Notes under the pieces: model-generated
The model's input: only the letters and a program-made list of their open reading frames with translations
Database searches by the model: none
Told to the model about the DNA's origin: nothing
Assembly: GCA_022821805.1 (NCBI GenBank)
Contig: JAJECX010000030.1
Span: 1-64,000 of the forward strand
Direction: 5' to 3'
Source of the DNA: Anaerolineae bacterium
GTDB lineage: Bacteria > Chloroflexota > Anaerolineae > Aggregatilineales > Phototrophicaceae
DNA: 64,000 nt
Shown: in pieces, positions 57,804 to 64,000 of the stretch
How positions within the stretch are numbered: position 1 is the stretch's first letter
Layout of the letters: the number at the start of each line of letters is the position of its first letter
Made by a program: the position numbers and the translations under genes

Positions 57804-59335
57804 GCGACGACCGGCTGCTGCTGGGCATCGACATCGGCAGCTCCAGCTCAAAGGGTGTGCTGGTCGATCTGGGCGGGCGCATCATCGCTGAGCAGAGTGT
57901 CGCGCACGGCTTCGAAATGCCCCAGCCCGGCTGGGCGGAGCAGGACGCCGAAGCCATCTGGTGGCATGATTTCTGCATCATTTCGCGCGCCTTGATCGCC
58001 GACGCTGGCATCGACCCGCAGCGGATAGCGGGCGTCGCCGCCAGCGCCATCGCCCCGACCATGCTGCCGCTCGACGAGAATCATCGTCCGCTGCGCCCCG
58101 CCATCCTTTATGGCATCGACACGCGCGCTGGCGAAGAAATCGCGGAAATGACGGCGGCGCTGGGCGAAGACGCCATCTTCGCGCGGACGGGCCAGCTGCT
58201 CTCGGCGCAATCGGTCGGTCCCAAGGCGCTCTGGTATCGCAAGCATCAGCCCGAGCTATACAGCAGAACGCGCAAAATCGTCACTGCCGCCACTTATCTC
58301 GTCTTCAGGCTCACCGATAATTTTGTCATCGACAATTATGTCGCCCCCTATTTCACGCCCTTCTTTGATGCGCATCAACTGGCTTGGCGTCAGGACTGGG
58401 TCGAGACGGTTTGTCCGCTGGATTGGCTGCCGGATACGCGCTGGTCGATTGAAAGCGCCGGTACAGTGACGGCGAGAGCGGCTGCGGAAACTGGCATCCC
58501 GCGCGGCACGCCGGTTGCCGTCGGCACAGCGGACGCGCTCGCGGAAGCGGTCGCAGCCGGCGCCACCTCCAACGGCGACTTGATGGTGATGTACGGCACG
58601 ACGCTTTTCCTGATTCAGACGACCGCGCGCTACCGCCCGCATCGCGACCTCTGGGCATCGGTTCACGCGGCGCCGGGCGCGGCGATTCTTGCGGCCGGCA
58701 TGTCCACTTCGGGCGCGCTCCTGACCTGGTTTCGCGATGAGTTGGCTCACGAAGAGCGCCATGCCGCTGAAGAAAGCGGGAATAGCGCCTTCACGCTGCT
58801 GGCCGAGCGCGCCGCCCAAACGCCGCCGGGCAGCGCCGGGCTGATCGCGTTGCCCTATTTCAGTGGCGAGCGGACGCCGATCAATGATGTGCATGCCAAA
58901 GGCGTGTTCTTCGGCTTGACGCTCAGCCACAAGCGCGCCCACCTCTATCGCAGCTGCCTCGAAGGCATCGCTTACGGTCTGCGCCACAATATCGAGGCGA
59001 TGGCGGAGGCGGATGCGAATCCGCAGCGCTTGATCGCCATCGGCGGCGGGGCGCAGGACGCGCTTTGGCTGCAAATCTGCAGCGATGTGACTGGCTTGCC
59101 GCAAGATCTGCCGGCGGAGACCATCGGCGCGGCTTATGGCGACGCTTACATCGCGGGGCTGGCGGCTGGCATCTTCCGCGATTGGCGACCGCTGCGAGAG
59201 CGCTGGGTCCGCATCGCGCGCCGCGTCGAGCCCAATCCGGAGGCGAAGGCGCTATACGACCAACTCTATCTCGTTTATCGCGATCTTTACCGCGACAATC
59301 AAGCGCATATGCGGCGACTGTCGCGCTTGACTTGA
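57800..59335 (+). CDS. FGGY-family carbohydrate kinase
   Basis: The 511-residue protein starts at GTG overlapping the dehydrogenase stop. It has LLGIDIGSSSSKGVLVDLGG (phosphate 1 motif), GWAEQDAEAIWWHDF (the FGGY substrate part), PKALWYRKHQPELYSRTRKI, FTLLAERAAQTPPGSAGLIA and GGGAQDALWLQICSDVTGLP (adenosine motif). Xylulokinase-like enzymes have this layout, but the sugar is not certain. Together with BtpA, the importer and the dehydrogenase it suggests uptake and phosphorylation of a pentose, polyol or similar compound. Confidence 0.9.
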   Translation: MSDDRLLLGIDIGSSSSKGVLVDLGGRIIAEQSVAHGFEMPQPGWAEQDAEAIWWHDFCIISRALIADAGIDPQRIAGVAASAIAPTMLPLDENHRPLRPAILYGIDTRAGEEIAEMTAALGEDAIFARTGQLLSAQSVGPKALWYRKHQPELYSRTRKIVTAATYLVFRLTDNFVIDNYVAPYFTPFFDAHQLAWRQDWVETVCPLDWLPDTRWSIESAGTVTARAAAETGIPRGTPVAVGTADALAEAVAAGATSNGDLMVMYGTTLFLIQTTARYRPHRDLWASVHAAPGAAILAAGMSTSGALLTWFRDELAHEERHAAEESGNSAFTLLAERAAQTPPGSAGLIALPYFSGERTPINDVHAKGVFFGLTLSHKRAHLYRSCLEGIAYGLRHNIEAMAEADANPQRLIAIGGGAQDALWLQICSDVTGLPQDLPAETIGAAYGDAYIAGLAAGIFRDWRPLRERWVRIARRVEPNPEAKALYDQLYLVYRDLYRDNQAHMRRLSRLT

Positions 59336-59415
59336 AGCGGGGATTCGGTTCAGGTAGGCTTATTGCGACGGCGCAATTGCTTCTGCGCGCATGCGGTCTT
59401 TGAAAGGATTTCGAT

Positions 59416-59835
59416 ATGGCGACCAAGAAAGCGGATAAGGACGCGGACAATCTGGCGGCGGTATTGGATAAAATCCCGCAGATGTTCGGCGAGGACGCGG
59501 ACATCGGCTTGCGGCTGCACGACATCATCATGGAAGCGGCGCCGGCGCTCAAGCCGAGGCTGTGGTACGGCATGCCCGGCTACGCAAGTGGCCGCAGCAA
59601 ACCCGTGCTCATATTCATCCGCAAGGATGATTATTTGACCTTCGGCCTCACCGAAAAAGCGAACCTGCTCATTGACGAATCCGCGCCCCACAAGCTCATC
59701 CCCAACGCCTGGTTCCTGACCGAGCTGGACGAAGCGACCGAAGCGCGCATCGGCGAGATTGTGCGGGCTGCGACTGGGTTGCCGCTGACTGACCGATTGC
59801 AACCGACCAGCCGCGAAATAACCAGAAGAAAATGA
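59416..59835 (+). CDS. DUF1801 (YdhG-like) protein
   Basis: The 139-residue protein carries the DUF1801 pattern (LHDIIMEAAPALKPRLWYGM, PVLIFIRKDDYLTFGLTEKA, LTELDEATEARIGEIVRAAT). GAAAGGATT precedes the ATG. Such small proteins are of unknown function, resembling a SCP2- or YdhG-type beta fold. It is not obviously linked to the kinase upstream. Confidence 0.8.
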   Translation: MATKKADKDADNLAAVLDKIPQMFGEDADIGLRLHDIIMEAAPALKPRLWYGMPGYASGRSKPVLIFIRKDDYLTFGLTEKANLLIDESAPHKLIPNAWFLTELDEATEARIGEIVRAATGLPLTDRLQPTSREITRRK

Positions 59836-59969
59836 GACTGTGCGACAGCCTTGTCGGCCGGGACAAGGCGCTGGCTCGCCCGTCCGCGCAACGTGCCGGC
59901 CCAACCCGCAATAGACATCCCCCCGCTTCTCCAGCACAATAGCCCGCGTTTGCGCCAGCCAGGAGAACC

Positions 59970-60809
59970 ATGACCTACCAACCCAACTTCTACGACTCGC
60001 ATATGCACAGTCCGCTCTGCAAGCACGCGCGCGGACCGCTCAGCGCCTATGCTGAACAAGCCGAAAAGAAAGGGCTGCGCGGCATCACCTTCACCTGTCA
60101 CAGTCCGATGCCGGCTGGCTGGGACGCGGGCTTGCGCATGACGCTGGCGCAGCTGCCGCAGTACGTGGAAATGGTCGAAAGCGCGCGCGTCGAATTCGCC
60201 GGACGCGTCGAAGCGCGCCTGGGCATGGAGAGCGATTATTTCCCCGGCATGGAAGCTTGGATCGACGAACTGCACAGCCGGGCGGACTTCAGCTACATCC
60301 TTGGCTCGGTGCACGCCTTGACCAAGGAGTACAAGGCGAAGTACCTGGAAGGATCTACGCGGCTGGAATACGAGAAGAGTTATTTTGAAAACCTGGCGAA
60401 TGCGGCGGAGACGGGACTTTACGACTGCCTCAGCCATCCCGATATCGTTAAGATCGCCAATCCCAAGCAGTATGATGTGGCCGACCACCTCGATACCATC
60501 AAGCGGTCGCTGGATCGGATTGCGGCGACCGGCATCGCCATGGAGCTGAACACCAGCGGCTTGAACAAGTCCTACCCCGAGATGAACCCGGGCGATGTGA
60601 TGCTGCGGGAGATGGCGCTGCGGGCGATTCCGGTGGTGATCGGCTCCGATTCGCACGATGCCCATCGCGTCGGCGCCGACTTCGAGGTGGCGCTCGCCAA
60701 TATGCAAAACGCCGGCTACGAGCGCGTCAGTTATTTCATCGACCGCAAGCGCTACGAGCTGGCGATCAGCGAAGTCTACCTGGCGGAGCTTCAGCCGCGC
60801 CTCGTGTAA
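59970..60809 (+). CDS. PHP-domain histidinol-phosphatase-like protein
   Basis: The 279-residue protein has the PHP metal sites: NFYDSHMHSPLCKHARGPLS, GITFTCHSPMPAGWD, LGMESDYFPGMEAWIDEL, YILGSVHALT, CLSHPDIVKIA and VIGSDSHDAHRVGADFE. It matches HisJ/HisK-type histidinol phosphatases, which complete histidine synthesis, but other phosphoesterases share the fold. No his genes are nearby. Confidence 0.88.
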   Translation: MTYQPNFYDSHMHSPLCKHARGPLSAYAEQAEKKGLRGITFTCHSPMPAGWDAGLRMTLAQLPQYVEMVESARVEFAGRVEARLGMESDYFPGMEAWIDELHSRADFSYILGSVHALTKEYKAKYLEGSTRLEYEKSYFENLANAAETGLYDCLSHPDIVKIANPKQYDVADHLDTIKRSLDRIAATGIAMELNTSGLNKSYPEMNPGDVMLREMALRAIPVVIGSDSHDAHRVGADFEVALANMQNAGYERVSYFIDRKRYELAISEVYLAELQPRLV

Positions 60810-60825
60810 TACGATACTGCGTGTT

Positions 60826-60874
60826 CCCCTCCCTCTTTATGCGCCGCGTAGACACTGGCGGTTGGGGGTGGGGG
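60826..60874 (+). repeat. G-rich/CTCTTTATG repeat with inserted GCGTAGACAC
   Basis: CCTCCCTCTTTATG is followed by CGCC, the exact 10-mer GCGTAGACAC (60846-60855) and TGGCGGTTGGGGGTGGGGG. The CTCTTTATG phrase and the G-run recur (in reverse) around 12600-12640, where the 10-mer is absent. Confidence 0.6.
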
Positions 60875-60875
60875 A

Positions 60876-62186
60876 TTAAGCCACGTACCAATCGTCGCGG
60901 TTGAGCGGCAAATAATTGCCGGCGCCTTTGCCATCGACCGTCTTGTAGAGCAGCGCCTGATGGATCGAGTTGTAGCCGGATTCGAATACCCAGCGCGCGC
61001 CCGCCAGGTAGATCCGCCAGCGCCGATAACCGACCGGACCCAGCATGTCGAGTATCGTCTCTTTTTGCGCTTCGTAGCGCGCCAGCCAATTCTTCAGCGT
61101 CAGCGCGTAATGCTCGCGCAGGCTCTCGACATCGCGCACTTCGAAGCCGGCTTTCGCAGCCACATCAAGCACGTAGGCGATATGCTGGCTGTCTCCATCG
61201 GGGAAGATATACTGCTGCACGAACGAGTCTTTGGCTTGGTATTGCGGGATCTTCGGCGCCTGGAAGAGCGTAATGCCGTGGTTTAGAAAGACGCCGCCAT
61301 GCCGCAATAGGCGAAAGGCTTTTTCAAAATAAATCGCCAGGTTCTCGCGCCCGACGTGTTCCACCATGCCAACGCTGACGATCTTGTCGAAGGGCATGCT
61401 CTCATCGACATTGCGATAATCCAGCATCTCGGCGCGGCAGCGATCTGACAAGCGGGCCGCTTCAATCCGCTCATTCGCCAGCGCCAACTGCTTCTCGCTA
61501 AGGGTTATGCCCAGCGCATCGACGCCGTAATGCTCAGCTGCGTGCATGATCAGCGCGCCCCAGCCGCAGCCGATGTCGAGCAGGCGATCGCCCGGCTCCA
61601 GCCGCAGCTTGCGGCAAATATAATCCAGCTTGCGCGCCTGCGCCGCGTCAATGCTCTCGTCCGGATCTTTGAAGTAAGCGCAGGAATAGACCATCTTCTC
61701 GTCTAGCCACAGCTGATAGAACTCGTTGGAGACATCATAGTGATACTGTATCGCCTGCATATCGCGCTTGACCGAGTGCTTCTCGCCCGACATATGCGCG
61801 ATCTGATTGTTGCCGCCGGGGTCGCGCGAGGGCAGGCGCAGCAGCTTCGGCGCGAAACGCAGCGTTTCCGACCAGCTCCAGCCCTCCCAGAGATAGCGCG
61901 CCAAATCGATGGCTGCGTATAATTCGCCTTCTATCTCGAAGTCGCCGAACATATAGGCTTCGCCAAGTTTGCGCTCGGTCGGCGGGAAGAACATGCGGCG
62001 CAGCGCCGACGGTCCGTTCAATACAATTGTGAAGCGCGCGGCGCTTGCGTTGCGCGGTTCCCAAACCGTGCCGTCCCATAAGCGAACGGCGAAATCGCGT
62101 CCGGGATAATTCTCAAACACAGCGGTCAGCAGTTCCAGCGTATTTGCCACATGGCTGTCGCGCGTCATGACTTGTGCCCGTGCCAC
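60876..62186 (-). CDS. cyclopropane-fatty-acyl-phospholipid synthase
   Basis: The 436-residue protein starts at GTG with AAAGGAGG seven bases upstream. It has an N-terminal lipid-binding domain (YPGRDFAVRLWDG, GEAYMFGDFEIEGELYAAID) and a SAM methyltransferase domain (AIQYHYDVSNEFYQLWLDEK, MVYSCAYF, LLDIGCGWGALIMHAAEHYG, FDKIVSVGMVEHVGRENLAI). It adds a methylene bridge to unsaturated phospholipid chains. It is divergent from the LuxR regulator at 62393. Confidence 0.9.
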   Translation of the reverse strand: MARAQVMTRDSHVANTLELLTAVFENYPGRDFAVRLWDGTVWEPRNASAARFTIVLNGPSALRRMFFPPTERKLGEAYMFGDFEIEGELYAAIDLARYLWEGWSWSETLRFAPKLLRLPSRDPGGNNQIAHMSGEKHSVKRDMQAIQYHYDVSNEFYQLWLDEKMVYSCAYFKDPDESIDAAQARKLDYICRKLRLEPGDRLLDIGCGWGALIMHAAEHYGVDALGITLSEKQLALANERIEAARLSDRCRAEMLDYRNVDESMPFDKIVSVGMVEHVGRENLAIYFEKAFRLLRHGGVFLNHGITLFQAPKIPQYQAKDSFVQQYIFPDGDSQHIAYVLDVAAKAGFEVRDVESLREHYALTLKNWLARYEAQKETILDMLGPVGYRRWRIYLAGARWVFESGYNSIHQALLYKTVDGKGAGNYLPLNRDDWYVA

Positions 62187-62392
62187 AGCGAACCTCCTTT
62201 TGCATTTGCCGTGGGAATGAAGCGGAAGGGATAAACGGCTCGTCTTACGTTTGGGCGCAGATTATAACAAGATTGACAACGAAAGTCGAAGCCTCTCGTA
62301 TACTGTTTGTATCGACAGCCGTGGCTAGTCCCGGCTTGTTCCGCGGACGTAATTCCAGACCGCTCGAATATGGTTCGCGCCTTCCGACCAAG

Positions 62393-63049
62393 ATGACCGA
62401 TCATCTCGCACCCGCTACCGAAGCGCAACTGCTCATCGTCGCCGAGAGCCTCTTGAGCCGCGCCGGCTTGTGCGCGCTGCTGGAAGAACGCGGCTGCCTT
62501 GTGCTGGACCAGGTCAATGGCGCGGACTTGCAGCGAGATCTTGTCCGCCTGGAAGCGGATCTGCTGGTGGTTGATATGGGCTGGGATGCCGAGCAAATGC
62601 GCGAACGCCTGACGCGAATTGACAAGGATATTCCGCTGCTGGCGCTGGCGGCCGAGGACGATAACGAGAGCTTGGCGCCGCTGCTCGGACTGCTGCGCGC
62701 CTTCCCCTGCTTTGCCTTGCTGCTGCGGGATAGCGCCGCTGACACCATTGTCGCCGCGCTCGCCGCGCTCGAGGAAGGGCTGACCGTGCTCGACCCGCGT
62801 TTGATCGCTTCGCTCGGCGCTATTATGCCGGACGCAAGTCCGCCGCTGACGAATCCCTTGACCGTGCGGGAAAACGAAGTCTTGCAGCTGCTCGCGCGCG
62901 GACTGACGAACCGCGCTATCGCCCACGAGCTGGGCATCACCCAGCATACGGTCAAATTCCACGTCAACGCGATCATGGGCAAGCTGGACGCGCAAAGCCG
63001 CACCGAAGCGGTCGTCCGCGCCAGCCAACGGGGCATGATCGTGCTGTAG
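62393..63049 (+). CDS. NarL/LuxR-type response regulator
   Basis: I start at MTDHLAPATEAQLLIVAESL (62393). The 218-residue protein has a receiver-like domain (QLLIVAESLLSRAGLCALLE, ADLLVVDMGWDAE with a possible phospho-Asp, but no clear conserved Lys) and a C-terminal LuxR HTH (LTVRENEVLQLLARGLTNRA, ITQHTVKFHVNAIMGKLDAQ). The receiver departs from the consensus, so phosphorylation is uncertain. It could regulate the divergent lipid gene. Confidence 0.85.
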   Translation: MTDHLAPATEAQLLIVAESLLSRAGLCALLEERGCLVLDQVNGADLQRDLVRLEADLLVVDMGWDAEQMRERLTRIDKDIPLLALAAEDDNESLAPLLGLLRAFPCFALLLRDSAADTIVAALAALEEGLTVLDPRLIASLGAIMPDASPPLTNPLTVRENEVLQLLARGLTNRAIAHELGITQHTVKFHVNAIMGKLDAQSRTEAVVRASQRGMIVL

Positions 63050-63071
63050 GGGCTTTCGAGCGGCGGCGAGC

Positions 63072-63134
63072 GGGCGACATGGCATGTCGCCCACCCACCC
63101 GTCGAAATCTGTAGGGGCGAGACTTGTCTCGCCC
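63072..63134 (+). repeat. two palindromic repeats before coaE
   Basis: GGGCGACATGGCATGTCGCC... (63072-63092) and TGTAGGGGCGAGACTTGTCT... (63110-63134). The first has an ACAT/ATGT inner stem not seen in other copies, but it still pairs fully. Confidence 0.85.
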
Positions 63135-63159
63135 TCAGGCCCCCGTCAAACTAACATGA

Positions 63160-63165
63160 TATAAT
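63160..63165 (+). promoter_or_regulatory. TATAAT -10 element of coaE
   Basis: Consensus TATAAT. The transcript would start near 63172, so the GTG at 63170 cannot be the start codon and the TTG at 63197 is preferred. A -35 is not evident. Confidence 0.5.
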
Positions 63166-63196
63166 CGCTGTGGACCGAGAACGGAGCGACGACAGC

Positions 63197-63817
63197 TTGA
63201 GCGCGCGCTATCCTGACAAATACCTCATCGGCTTGACCGGCAACATCGCCGTCGGCAAAAGCCGTGTGCGCGAAATCCTTTCAGAACTCGGCGCCGCCGC
63301 CATTGACGCCGATCACATCGCCCATCAGGTTCTCGGCATAGGGGATGCCACGTACGACGCGGTCATCGAGGCTTTCGGCGACGGCATCCTCAATGACGAT
63401 GGCGAAATTGAACGCTCGGCTTTGGGCGCGATCGTATTCGCCGACCCCGCTCGCCTCAAGCAACTGGAAAAAATCACCCATCCCGCCATTCGCGCCCGTA
63501 TTGATCTGCGGATTCGCGAGACGGAGGAACGCATCGTGGTGATTGAAGCGATCAAGCTGCTCGAAGGCGCGTTGAAGCACGTGGTCGATTCAATCTGGGT
63601 GGTCGACGCCGGGCCGGAGAATCAGCTGCATCGTCTGATGACAGCGCGAAGTCTATCCGAAGCGGAAGCGCAGCGCCGAATGGAACTACAAAACAGCCAA
63701 GCCGACAAACTCCGCCAGGCTGACGTCATCATCCGCAACGATGGCGATATCGCCGATACCCGCGCTCAGGTGACGCGAGCCTGGCGCGCGATTCCCAGCG
63801 GTCCCTGCCGAGAGTAA
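63197..63817 (+). CDS. coaE: dephospho-CoA kinase
   Basis: I prefer the TTG at 63197 (with GGAG at 63183-63186) over the in-frame GTG at 63170, because TATAAT at 63160 leaves no room for the latter. The 206-residue kinase has the P-loop GLTGNIAVGKSRVRE, AAIDADHIAHQVL with the CoA-binding Asp, ITHPAIRARIDLRIRETEER and IKLLEGALKHVVDSIWVVDA. It phosphorylates dephospho-CoA in the last step of CoA synthesis. Confidence 0.9.
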   Translation: MSARYPDKYLIGLTGNIAVGKSRVREILSELGAAAIDADHIAHQVLGIGDATYDAVIEAFGDGILNDDGEIERSALGAIVFADPARLKQLEKITHPAIRARIDLRIRETEERIVVIEAIKLLEGALKHVVDSIWVVDAGPENQLHRLMTARSLSEAEAQRRMELQNSQADKLRQADVIIRNDGDIADTRAQVTRAWRAIPSGPCRE

Positions 63818-64000
63818 GCGCGACCGACGGTCCGTGTCGGCGGTCCGTGTCGGCGGGCAGTGTCTACGCGCCCTATGCGCCCTACGTTCGGCACTGCGTC
63901 ACAGGCGCCCGCGCGACCCAATCTTCATCTGGCTACGAATGGTGTCATCGGACATAATGACGCTTCGACAACTACCTTCGGCACTTGCCCATTGCAGTGG
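63818..64000. other. intergenic end of window with repeats
   Basis: The stretch contains a tandem GGTCCGTGTCGGC (two copies near 63827-63852), an exact GTGTCTACGC (63860-63869, reverse of GCGTAGACAC) and CCCTATGCGCCCTACG. No gene start was recognised. Confidence 0.5.

Overview
The window is typical of a GC-rich bacterium, most likely a Chloroflexota of the Anaerolineae type. The evidence is the gene mixture: secreted PPC, LysM, SdrB-like and CARDB proteins, a BtpA homologue, SBP-dependent transporters without local ATPases, a LexA promoter with a GAACNNNNGTTC-like box, and many short palindromic intergenic repeats beginning TGTAGGGGCGA. No rRNA, tRNA or CRISPR array was seen. The phylum assignment is an inference; no marker gene was compared.

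Layout. 1-2.5 kb is an AT-richer accessory stretch: the tail of an IS481-like transposase, a DNA methyltransferase fused to an HNH nuclease domain, a nonsense-interrupted mini-gene and a trypsin-like protease. 2.5-8.6 kb holds a repeat-rich coiled-coil membrane protein, a DapA-family aldolase, a large FAD/Fe-S dehydrogenase, a GNAT acetyltransferase with a polyacidic tail and a DUF58 protein. 8.6-11.7 kb is a tandem array of five DUF4160-DUF2442 gene pairs on the minus strand. Its junctions carry copies of the 3' end of the DUF58 gene. 11.7-17.7 kb has an SDR, a Rieske oxygenase, small membrane proteins, a VapBC-like pair flanked by a duplicated gene tail, and a gamma-class carbonic anhydrase. 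17.8-22.3 kb encodes secreted surface proteins.

22.6-27.4 kb is a four-gene Zn/Mn-type ABC importer operon. Both permeases end in a winged-helix domain, one carries a six-cysteine insertion, and a DtxR/MntR-like operator lies upstream. 27.4-34 kb holds a glycosyltransferase, a MerR-like regulator, dprA, lexA with its SOS promoter, a lytic transglycosylase and a bifunctional homocysteine methyltransferase/MTHFR. 34-43 kb contains regulators, a methyltransferase, an orphan LolD-type ATPase, a HEAT-repeat protein and a thiolase. 43-47 kb is a peptide-type ABC importer without ATPases.

47.0-49.1 kb is metG preceded by what reads as a complete attenuator: a promoter, an apparently leaderless 27-codon leader peptide with clustered Met codons, an antiterminator segment and an intrinsic terminator. 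49.2-50.9 kb is an AT-richer two-gene cassette (DUF488 fusion plus an unknown protein). 50.9-59.3 kb looks like a carbohydrate-uptake and catabolism locus (BtpA, M29 peptidase, sugar ABC importer, Gfo/Idh dehydrogenase, FGGY kinase). The window ends with a DUF1801 protein, a PHP phosphatase, a cyclopropane fatty acid synthase, a LuxR-type regulator and coaE.

The strongest leads are the DUF4160-DUF2442 array with its repeated DUF58 tails, the same kind of tail duplication beside the VapBC pair, the Met-codon attenuator of metG, the metal importer whose permeases carry DNA-binding and Cys-rich modules, and the palindromic repeats whose inner stem varies in a compensatory way.
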